Source: Dactylorhiza incarnata
Lineage: Eukaryota > Streptophyta > Magnoliopsida > Asparagales > Orchidaceae
Assembly: GCA_033032865.1 (NCBI GenBank)
Contig: JAWHQI010000075.1
Coordinates: 1 to 64,000 of the forward strand
Length of the DNA: 64,000 nt
Direction of reading: 5' to 3'
Shown: positions 44,266 to 54,600 of the stretch, one piece after another
Layout: each line of letters starts with the position of its first letter
How positions within the stretch are numbered: the first letter of the stretch is position 1
Made by a program: the position numbers and the translations under genes
Notes under the pieces: model-generated
What the model was told of the DNA's origin: nothing
Databases searched by the model: none
The model's input: only the letters and a program-made list of their open reading frames with translations

Positions 44266-45542
44266 TAGCAAAAGTGGGTAGGGAAACAAAGCACTAAAAA
44301 TGTGTAAATAAAAGAGAAGGCATGATCGAGCTTTTTAAGTAAATGATAAGGAGTTTTAGAATTGTTTTTCATTTAAATAGATCAGAGTTATACGCATTAC
44401 AAATTTTTTATAAAAGGAAATCAGAGTTTTTAGCATAAAAAGTAATGATTTTCCCTTTATATAAAAGTTGTAAGCATGGAAATAAGGATTTCCAAATAAC
44501 CAATCTACCTAGACAATATGTCTACACCCTAGCCCCGTACTAAGTGACGGATGGGCATGAGGAGCTGCATACATGTCGTAGGTTGGGGTGTTAGTCCCAT
44601 ATGCAAACACTAGACACAACTCAACCTAGCACTCTTTCCCCCCAGTGCCTCGCAAGGCCCCACTGGAACCCTCCCCGGTTAAGGACAAGACATGACTAGA
44701 GATAAAGGGTATCTAATGTCTACAACCCTACGCCCCCTCTATGGTGAGAAATGAATTCATGGATAATAATTATTGGAAACATATAAGCGTTTTAAATCTA
44801 ATGACATAGCCTATGGATTTATATTTTTATTTGAATTTATGAAAACACTCACATAGCTATTTTGAAATCCATTCATAAATCAGAATTTTAGCATTACAAT
44901 ATTTTCATAGAAATAAATCAGAGTTTTTAGCAAAAAAAATATTCATGTGCAGAGTAACCAATATAAAATCTACCAAGCAAGTCTACCATTTGTTGAAAGA
45001 AAGGAATTTTGGTATTTAAGACTTTGATATAAGCATGAGAGCGCAAGGTAGAACAATTATATGGTGATGATGTGGAAGACTTATAGAAAGACAAGAAACA
45101 TCTTATTGTAATCAATGATGATCCATAGAAAGATATATGAGTTAAATTTCAAAAAGAAGATGTTTTTGTAAATCATTTTTCAATTAAAATCTTAAAGTTT
45201 GATAATGTAGTAACCAAGCATGAAATAATGTTATCAAAAAGAGATTACTACAATGTTACTTTAATTCACAATTTCAAAACATACCAAACATTGTAGAAAG
45301 CATGGTAGGTTATCTAGTACATTTCATAAGTAAAGAATAGTATAGAATTAGCATTAGCATTAGGATCCAATACTCATGAGAAGAAGTGTTATGGAAGATA
45401 ATGATGTGTACATAAGTGTATTCTTTAGTAGAGTAAACACATGTTTTAATCAAAAATAAAAGTGATATGTAAAGTAAGAACACAATAAAACACAAATTAT
45501 TTTACTTCCACAAAATTCAATGCACAAAAAAATGTACAACTA
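44266..45542 (-). other. Element D 3' noncoding region with a GC-rich inserted stretch
   Basis: AT-rich sequence matching B and C, except 44505-44750. That part is GC-richer, has no counterpart in B or C, and contains CTACACCCTAGCCCCGTACT and CTACAACCCTACGCCCCCTC near its two ends. Its origin is not recognised; the style resembles gypsy LTR sequence. No ORF is supported. Confidence 0.5.
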
Positions 45543-45778
45543 CCAAGGTGCTTTGCACACACAATGCTCATTAAGACTTATCAGGGTGCAAAGTAGTGCT
45601 TGGGGGATCACCTATTTTATTTTTAATGGTGAGACTAGTGATCCGGTGTACTTAAGAGGAAGTGGTTTTTATTTTGAAAGACAGATTTGGTTTGCACAAG
45701 ATACTTTATTATTCTTTCCAAGGTGCTCAACCTCACAACGCTTATTAAGACTTATCAGGAGGTTCAAGTAGTGCTTGG
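45543..45778. other. Two copies of the 60-base hairpin module in D
   Basis: Copy 1 (45543-45603) has inner stem CTTTGCAC with GTGCAAAG, eight perfect pairs. Copy 2 (45718-45778) has AACCTC with GAGGTT. Both have CCAAG...CTTGG outside and the same ATTAAGACTTATCAG loop. Confidence 0.72.
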
Positions 45779-47454
45779 TGGAGTTATCTTTGACACTTTA
45801 TTTTATGATTTTGTTTTCTACAAAGTTCTCTGAATACACTTGTTTTGCAAACCAATATAATTTATGAGAAAGATAACCACTTTTCTTAATTTTTAAAAGT
45901 GCAAATAAAGGAGTGTAGGTAAGATACTTGTGCAATTTTAATTCATTGTACTAATACAAAACATACACAAGCATTCTTAGATTAAACACAAATGCAGACA
46001 ATGCCAAAATAAGTGAGTGAATAAAGATCATTATCAAACTTAAAACATTTACTCATACTTAGAGGCATGCTACGCCTAGTTCTACACAACTTTTGCACTA
46101 TAATTGATGCACATATTAATAGATGTATCAAAGCATGATGAAAGCAATGTTCAAAGTAGTTTGATAAGATAAATTGCAACATTGTAGAATTTCTAAATAA
46201 TAGTCTAAATCATGCTTGATTATCACAGGAAAGTCCATACAGTATTTTTGATAGTCTTAGTGTTTTATATTTTTGTATTTTGATTTTAGCAAATACAAGC
46301 ATATTTTTATAATTTTTGCTTTTGTATTTTTGTATTTGATTTTTGCATAAAAATAGACTTTTAAACAACGAAAACAAAAACAGGAAAAACATATTTTTTT
46401 GTAATTTGGTTTTTATAGTTTTATATTTGATTTTTCAAAAAGTAAAGAAAAACAGAAGTGCAAAACTAAGTAGAAAATATAGATTAAAATATTTTTAGAA
46501 ATTTTTCAAAATTTTAAAATCACAGAGAATTGAACATGGACACTAGCGCCTGCAGTAGCGCTAGCGCGGGAAACAGTGAACGATTTTTTGTGATTTTGAA
46601 TATTTTAATTATTGATTTTGATTAAGTGTCCGAATAGCAGTTCCATGCTGAAATATCAGATTTTTAGGAGATGTTTAGATAGTGCAAATTGCATGAAATA
46701 TTAGCGATTTAGTGTATGACTTGACAACGCATGATGTATATTTTCTTATATTTTCATTTTCATTTTTCTAAGACTCATATTTATCAATATAATGTAAATT
46801 GAAACTGATAGGAAATGTAAGCACAAGATATCATGTTCGAATAAGCCAAATGATAAATGTTCTAATGATTAATCCATAAACTATGTGTTTGATGGAATTT
46901 TAGTATTCTATTATGATTTCAAATCACATAACATCATAAATGTTGTACCTAGCATATATACACAAGCATAAACCAAAAAGTGATGCTAGGATGATGAGTT
47001 TGGATGTGGATTAATCATGCATTTTGTGAAAAATATTTTTCTTCATTATAAGGGCTAACATAATCAACAAAACAAGATCAACACATTTCGCATTTAAATC
47101 TTTCGCCTAAGCCTTTTAATAAACCATTTAAATCCATTAAAGTATTATCATTAGTCTTGGCAATAATTTCATAATTATATTCAAGACATTTATAAGGTAA
47201 TGGATTTAGAAGGTAAAAATAAAAAGGATGAGTAGATCACTAAACAGAATGATATGACTTTAATTCACTTTTATTGATTCATTTATGAATTATGGTTTAT
47301 GAAAGTCATATCACAAGATATATAGAGTGATCATATCATGTTAGTTTAAACAAAACAAAAGAAAATAAACAAAACGAAAGTTTAAGCATATCATGAAGTA
47401 GAGAAGTGATATTTCATTTTTAGTTGATTTCTACTTCATGCAAATGATGGGATA
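45779..47454. other. Element D middle noncoding region
   Basis: AT-rich with no ORF. At 46543-46575 it has CTAGCGCCTGCAGTAGCGCTAGCGC-like words, the same kind that precede the antisense ORF in C. The antisense ORF itself is absent, so it was probably deleted. Confidence 0.5.
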
Positions 47455-48949
47455 CTAATGAATGAGAGATTTAGGTATCCAAAGAGGACCGGGTGTGACG
47501 GTTCCTTTGGGTACCCAAATAAATCGTGTTTGCTTTTGGGGAGATAGTGATGAGTGGATCCTTTCTTTTGACATTAGTGCGTTATTCTTAAGAATGGGTC
47601 TCCATTCATACTTTGGTTTAATGTTATTCTTATATGTCAAATTTCCATTATGATAATCTTTATATTGATGATTATGATTGTAATGATTATTGAAGGTATT
47701 TTTCATAGGAAATTTGTGAACGTTTAATTTTTCGTTGGGAGAAGATTGATATTGTAAATGATGATGATGATGATAGTGTTTTGGAATTTCATTTACAATC
47801 TTTTGATGTTTTTTATTCCCATTGTTTGGTTTATTCATATTTTGAGATATCATATTTAACTTGCTTTTAGAGTTTGTTTGATATTGAGAATTTTTCTGTA
47901 AGATTTCCTTAAGCAAGATAATTTTAGTTTCTAATTCATAGTTCAAAGTTTCAATTTATGTCTAGCTTTGTTATACACAATTGTGCTATTTTTAAGAGTA
48001 GAAACAATTGAATCAATATGGTTTGGGTATTCATTTCTGTATTCCTCAAATGTTTCATCCATCTCTTCAATTTCAATTTTATAACTTTTGCATGTAGCAC
48101 AATCACCTTTTAAAGATGAATTTTTTAAAGATAATTTTTCATTATGTTCTTTCACACAAATAATTTCTTTTTCAAGTTCTTTGACTTTTTCTTTAATATT
48201 ATTGCAATCAAAACAAGATTTTGTATTTTCAAGTAAAAAACAAGATGATGAAGACACATCACAATTTGATTCATTAGCCTTTAGCCTCTTATTTTCTAAA
48301 CGTAAATTTTTATTAGCAATTTTCAATTTTTTGATCTTTCGTTTAGCTATTTTTAATATGTTGAAACTAGAGATAGAGGTTGTTACACAAGACGAAGATT
48401 TAGTCTTTCTTACAGCGCTTTTGGAGGAGGCAAAATATGAGCATGAAGTTCCTTCGTCATCTTTTAGTCCTTCCTCGATCACAGATGAGTTTTCATCTTC
48501 TTTTGATGTAATGTTCTCTTTCTCTATTTCAATATTCTCCATGGCTTTGCTCCGAGAGAGATCTTCTTGAATGATAATGGATGCTTGTACGTTCTTTTCC
48601 TCCTGTGTTTGTTCCACACCTGCGAGAGGAAGATCATACATTTCTTCAAGAAAGTGTCATATTTTGTATGCACTAGAAAAGCAATATATGAATTTGAAAA
48701 TTTCATTAGATAGTGCACAAAATAGATAGTGTTTGGCTTTGGCATTTAGCGGACGTTCTTTTTTATTTGATTCATCCGCTGGTCTAACTATTGCTATATC
48801 CCATGCATTGATATCTAAGCTTTTAATATATTTTCCATTAATAATTTCCACCCTTTATAATTTTTCCCTTCGAATAAAGGTGGTTTAGGAGATTTTTCTT
48901 CTTCATAAAGATTTACCCCACTAGTAGAAGCGAGATCATGAGATGCCAT
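47455..48949 (-). pseudogene. gag: Element D truncated gag
   Basis: Starts at the Met at 48947-48949. Pieces: PPLFEGKNYKGWK region, then INAWDIAIVRPADESNKKE (48657-48851), YKIW..., MYDLPLAGVEQTQEEKNVQA and a coiled-coil tail (47943-48641; ENKRLKANESNCDVSSS, KLSLKNSSLKGDCATCKSYK). A His-rich, Asn-rich stretch with six His in a row (47455-47946) ends RFIWVPKG...PLWIPKSLIH. Frameshifts lie near 48855, 48655 and 47945. Capsid and zinc knuckle are absent, as in B and C. Confidence 0.85.
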
Positions 48950-48984
48950 TATTCCCGGTTGTTAAGCCGATTTGGAACAACCTC

Positions 48985-48996
48985 GCTTTGATACCA
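48985..48996 (-). other. Element D primer binding site
   Basis: The minus strand reads TGGTATCAAAGC, one base from the tRNA-iMet site. Confidence 0.85.
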
Positions 48997-48998
48997 CT

Positions 48999-50182
48999 TG
49001 TTGGATCGGTCGGCGCCCTTAGAGGGGGGGGTGAATAAGGGTTTTCAAAAACTTTAGATTTATTTAGAAAGACTTTGGAATATTGCAATATTAAAACAAG
49101 AAGTTAAGTAAAACAAAAGGAGAGACAAGCTTTATTGATATTAAATAAGTTTTACAAAACTTGATCTCAATGATGCTAGAGATCGGGGGTGAATAATAAA
49201 AGCTCTGTTTGTTTTCTATCCAGACTCGCTTCCCCACGAACCGGTGGCCCTAGCCTTCTCCTTCCCGGATTCGGCCTCAAGCCGCTCTAGCCAATCCTTC
49301 CCCGGATGTGGCCTCGAGCACCCCGTAGACCTAGCCTAGATCTAGTCGCCAACACGAGGCGGATTTCAGCCCTAAGTCCTACCCCAGACCTAGTCGCCAA
49401 CACGAGGCGATTTCACTACCGTTTACAAAGAAAGATAAATAAAATAATAAAAACTTCCCTTAAGATGAACTTCTGAAGATGGAGTCGAAGATCCGCTGTA
49501 GAATCAGCGTTTGTCGAAGTGGACTTCATCTGGATTCGGCGTGATGGAATTCTCCTTCAGAAATTGGCAGAGCTTCGCTGGGATCTCAAATTTCAGCCAA
49601 GACAAGCCTCTGGAGTTCTAGCACTCTCTCTCTGAGGTGTATGCAATAGGTGTGTCGAAAACAAGAGGAGGGGGGGTCCTTTTATAGCCAAAGCGCTACC
49701 GTCGGCGCTACCGCTACCGCCGGCGCTATCCCTGATTAAGTAACATTTTGCGCGACAGGATCTTCAATCTGTGGCAACATTTTGCTCTATGCCTCTTGTG
49801 CGCCATGCTACCGCCAGCGCTAGTAGCTACCGCCGGCGCTATCACTGATTAAGTAACATTTTGCGCGGCATGATCTTCAATCCGCGGAAACATTTTGCTC
49901 TATGCCTCTTGTGCGCCATGCTACCGCCAGTGCTAGTAGCTATAGCCGAGCGCTAGCTCCTTCTATATAAGCCACCGGAATTACGTTAATCATCGCTAGC
50001 TCCAGGCGTTATCGCTACCGACGGCGCTAGTGGCCATGTTGGAATTCTGGCCTCAATTTTGGGGACAACCATCCTTGAGTCATGTGGACTTTGATTTCCT
50101 GCACACTTAAACACACAAGATCAAATACACATAGGATTTGTTATTCTCAAACCTAGGAGATGCGGAAGATCATGTTCCAACA
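48999..50182 (-). repeat. Element D 5' LTR
   Basis: Same length as its partner (1184 bases) and closely similar. TATA box on the minus strand at 49680-49686, word array 49690-50040, 8-G run near 49024. Ends CCAACA before the AGGCC duplication. Confidence 0.93.
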
Positions 50183-50187
50183 AGGCC

Positions 50188-50680
50188 GGCAGAGGACAAG
50201 GGAAGGAGTGGCAGGAGAGACCAGTAGAAGGGTCATTACATTGGGGAGAGAATAATGGGTGACCGACCCCGCTAGGAGGAGAAGCAGGAGCAGGTATTGT
50301 TACCTCCACAGCCTCTATAGATGCGGGAGAGGCCGAGGATAGGAGGGGGTGGTCCACCTCCCCCACCAGAGTGCTACCACTTCCACCAGACTGGCCACAT
50401 ACGGAGGACCTGCCCTTAGAGGAATGCACCCCCAACACAACGGGATGCCCCACCGTCTCAGCTTTTAGGGGGGCGAAGACATGATCGAGGCCGTGGATTT
50501 CAGGGCGGAGACCGGAGACATAATAGGGACCAGATGTATTCTCTGGACCTAGCTCAGCCCCGAGACCCCGCAAGGGTCATTACAGGTATGTTTTAATGTC
50601 TTTTTTTATGTTTATTAGTACCTAGCAAGCCTTAGCTTCACCCTAGCATTGATCCAAGCAAACAAAAATTACCCATGTAT
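50188..50680 (+). pseudogene. gag: Element E gag C-terminus with decayed zinc knuckle
   Basis: Continues the E gag after element D. The plus frame reads a Gly/Arg/Pro-rich stretch (GGGGPPPPPE) and CYHFHQTGHIRRTC, a CCHC knuckle whose second Cys has become Phe. Stops interrupt it. Confidence 0.75.
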
Positions 50681-51389
50681 AGTACTCATCTGCGGCAAGC
50701 CCGCATACACATAATTTGATACGGGTGCCTCAAACTCGTTCGTCTCGAAAGAGTTCGTGCATGATCTGGACCAAGTCCAGCATTTCGAGGGCATCCACAG
50801 GTGGGTGCGGTTCCCGGACAGATCAGAGATAGTAACAAACGCAAAGTGCAATATGAATGTAGAGATTGGAGGGAAGCTGTTTGAAGTAGTGGCGACGCTC
50901 TTGATGATGAAAGACTTCGACCTGATCCTGGTCATGAGCTGGCTACACGGGAACCAGGCTAGCATAGGAATGACACCCTACAAGGCTTTATATGGATGGA
51001 GATGCAGGACTCCATTGTCTTGGATCCAGGATGAGGATCCCAAGGCACTCCGCTCAGTGTTAATGGAGGACACGAAAGCTCAGGTGCGGCTAATTCGAGA
51101 CAGGATGCTGGAGGCCCAGAGCAGGAAGGACAAGTATTACGATGCATGGCATCGTGTGGTAGAGTTCCAGGTGGGAGATCAGGTATTCTTGAAGATTCGT
51201 CTGATGCATGGAGTCTCGCGAGTACACGAGCGGAAGAAGCTCAGTCCGAGATATATGAAGCCCTATAGGATCCTGGAGCAGATCGACCCTTTGGCTTACA
51301 CACTGGAGCTACCGCCAGAGTTAGCAGGATTGCACGACATCTTCCATGTCTCCCCACTTAGGAGGGCTCTACTACGGCCAGAGCAGTAG
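50681..51389 (+). pseudogene. pol: Element E protease fused to integrase C-terminus
   Basis: The protease starts before the open frame with FDTGASNSFV (about 50718-50747). The frame 50757-51389 then reads FEGIHRWVRFP, KCNMNVEIGG and LMMKDFDLILVMSWL, the end of a gypsy retropepsin. Without a break the next residues are NQASIGMTPYKALYGWRC and PLSWIQDED, which belong to the end of the integrase core. GDQVFLKIRLMHGVSR, KLSPRYMKPYRILEQI and LAGLHDIFHVSPLRRALL follow. About 800 residues of RT, RNase H and integrase core are missing at the join near 50945-50960. The fusion keeps the frame. Confidence 0.9.
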
Positions 51390-51696
51390 ATATCTACTAT
51401 AGAGGGGCCCGTAGCTACTGATCGATCGGTTCAATTGGAGCGGTCCAGATAGACGATACGGAGATGCGAGTCCTGCGGCGCAAGAAGGTTCCGTTAGTCA
51501 AGGTCCTGTGGAGGAATTACGGATAGGAGGAGCACACCTGGGAGCCACTGGACTTGATGCAGCAAAAGAATCTGAAGCTCTTTGCGACAGGTATAACTTA
51601 ATTTTTTGGATGTTACATTTAAGCACTAGCTATAGGAACCCCACAGGCCTAACCTGAATTTCGGGGACGAAATTTTTATTTTTATGTATTGGTATT
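51390..51696 (+). other. Element E 3' untranslated region and polypurine tract
   Basis: Ends with CGGGGACGAAATTTTT (51662-51677), the usual gypsy phrase before the polypurine tract. The tract itself is decayed. Weak traces of the last pol codons lie at 51470-51600. Confidence 0.65.
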
Positions 51697-54600
51697 TGTA
51701 ACATCCCCCAAACAACTAGACCCCTAAGTTGGTTTTGTCATAACCAGGTCATGACAAAACCATTGGAAGCCTAGGGTTGAACTTTAGGGCCACACCTTGA
51801 TCCTTTGACCCACACCATAACATCCCTAACCCATTAGGGGTCCCCATAGAGCACCAAGGACCCATTGGGGTCAACCAAATAGGCCAAATTGACCAATGTC
51901 AACCCTAACCCTAAATTGGTCAAAGTAGCTTAATTACGGTCAATTTACCTCCACCATGCCAAATTGACCTTGGACCTACCCTTATAAGGATACTAGGAAC
52001 CCAATGGACCAAAAAGCCCCATCATGGGACCTCCAATTTGGCCAATTATACCAAAGTCAACCCTAGCTCTATTTAGGTCAAAGTGGCCTATTAAAGGTCA
52101 ATTGACCCTCACCTTGCCAAATGGACCCTAACTAGACCTTCTTAACCCTAAAGGGAGACCAATGGGTGACCAACCACCCATTGGGGTTAACCCAAATGGT
52201 CAAATTGACCAAAGTCAACTCTACCTCAAATTTAGGTCAAAAGGACCTATTTTGACCTAATCAAGCCCAATCCACTTGGGTTAGACCCAATTGAGGTAGT
52301 CCACCACCTAATGTCCTAATGTTGTTGGGTGCTACTGAATTGGCCATTCAATTTCAAGAAAATCGGCAAGGAGAGAGAAATCCCCAAATGGGAAAGAGAG
52401 AGAAAGAGGGGGATTAATGGGGAGGAAGAAGAAACCATCAATCTCCCCCATTAATGGCACCATTCATCTCCTCTTGGGGAGATGAGGAGTTTCCATCCTT
52501 CTCCCGGCCACATTGATGCCCAATTAGTCTCCCCTAGATGAAACTGAAATCCTTCATCAAGGGCCATTAATGGCCACCAAGTGAAACCCCCCTCTTACCT
52601 CGAATTGAACCCTTTAACATCTTCAGAGGTCGGAGATGATTAAAACCCCCCAATCACCAAAAGAAATTGGGCTCTCCAAGTGCAAAAGAGGCATGGCATC
52701 AAAAGCTCGAGCTCTGGCCATGGCAACCCGCCGAAATCCACGACCTCAGTCCACCACACAGGTCTGATCCTCCCCTCCTCCTCTAGTGCTAGATCAAGAC
52801 CCCCTCCGGCAGGCCATTTTTGATCTTTTGGCCCTCCTCTAAATCCTGATTCCGACCCCCTCCGGCAGGCCAACCACCACCTATCGTCGGCCACCACCTC
52901 AATGGAGGTGGTGGTGGCAATGGCCGGCCGGAAACGAGCATAGGTGGCCGGGAAATCAACCTCCAAAACCTTCCAGGATGGGCCATCCTCAGTCGTCGGT
53001 TGGAGGAAGAAGATGAGTCGTGGCCACTCATCATGCTTCAAGATCTGTGCAAGGATCAATATATATGTTATATTTATAATTGTATGTATGTCACATTTTA
53101 TGATGTACCTAGATTTAATTACTAAAAATATTTAGGCCCCTCTGATGAAAAAGTAGCCAATACCAAAGTTGTAGACCTTGGTATGTACTTTAATTTAAAA
53201 TTTGTTTCAACCCAAAAGAAGCATTGTAGCTCCCGATAGGGCTATTTTGGTGGGACTGGTCTCTAGGGTAGGACATCCACTATTTCTTGAATAACTTTTG
53301 ATAGGGAAATGATATTGACTTGAAAATTGAAACATAGGCTTTCTGTACCCACACCCTTAACATATCAAAAGATGGGAATTTTTGGAGAAAATTTTTCTAA
53401 GGTTTTTGTTAAAATTTAATAATATATATTAATTAATTATAGGGCCTAATTACCTCCAATACCCTCCAAATTTTGGTGGGTGCTTCATAGAGTTATTATA
53501 TGACACTGGAAAAAATTTCATCTCAATTGGGACTGATTTGGTTGGGTAATTAGTTAACACAAGTTTGGTAAAACTAGGTCAAACTAGGTCAAAAGTGCAC
53601 ATGATGGAATTAGGTGGTCAAATCTCATCAAGATGAAGTGAAACTTTGGCCACTGGTTTAGTGACACATAAAACACCCCCATGAGTGATTTGGGGTGAAC
53701 TAGGGTTGATGTGCACTAAGACCCTAGTTCGAACCCTAGGGTTAAACTTTGAGCCTTGTGAAGAACATAGGGGCATATGTCCTTGAATGGTCATGAAACT
53801 TGTTAGATAAGTTTATAGGGTATAAATATGCCCTAGGAAATTTTATGAGAATTTTAGGAACACTTATCCCCACTGATTTAGGTTATAACCTTTTTGGGAA
53901 CCTTCCTATAAATGAAATTTACAGGCTCAAATTATCTTGGATGTTGATGAAAGTTTGGTAGATTACATAAAATCATGAAATAGACCTCTGGTAATTTTTG
54001 TGTATGTTCTGAATTGATTTAATTAGTACTTCATTCACAAGTCATCTATTTTGTCTTTGGATTATGATAAATAAATGAGGGCCAAATAATGTTTGGAAAA
54101 TTTTGAGACTTGGTGGTAGGACATTTTAGGGTATTGGAAAGCTCTGTGAATTTTTGTATAATTTTTGGAATTATTTATCAGTATGTTACATTACAATTTT
54201 TCCTAGTATGGGTTTACTTGGAATATTTATTTATGTGACAAATTAGTTCTGATAAATTTTGAAATTTAGTCAGTAGAATTTTCTGATCAATATAAAGGTC
54301 TGGTAATTTTACCATAATTTTTGGAAAAGTATTTTTGTCGGTTCTTTCTTTAATTTCTAATTTTGGATAATTACTTAATATTATAATTGGAGGCCAACAT
54401 TTTACTGTAAAAAGTGTGGTATTAGGTATTTGCTGTTATTTTGACACCATAGATTTTCCATAATTTTATGGGGTTCATATCATAAGAATACCTTACACTT
54501 CATGTTCAATTTCATACTTGACCAAAGTTGGAGAAATTATAGTAAATGCCAAATAATTAAGGAAAAATATGATCCTCTGGATTTAGTCTTAGAATATCAT

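Larger units (their letters stand above)
42823..50182 (-). mobile_element. Element D: non-autonomous Sirevirus-like element, no antisense ORF
   Basis: LTRs 42823-44006 and 48999-50182, both 1184 bases, with target duplication AGGCC at 42818-42822 and 50183-50187. Primer site (48985-48996) and polypurine tract (44007-44018) set minus orientation. It holds truncated gag, two hairpin copies and extra polypurine tracts like B and C. The antisense ORF is missing; only a trace of its flanking word cluster (46545-46575) remains. It is the deepest insertion of the stack. Confidence 0.95.

Noticed and set aside
50121..50573. 150-codon minus ORF
   Set aside because: Antisense shadow of the E gag C-terminus and the LTR D end; starts inside an LTR.
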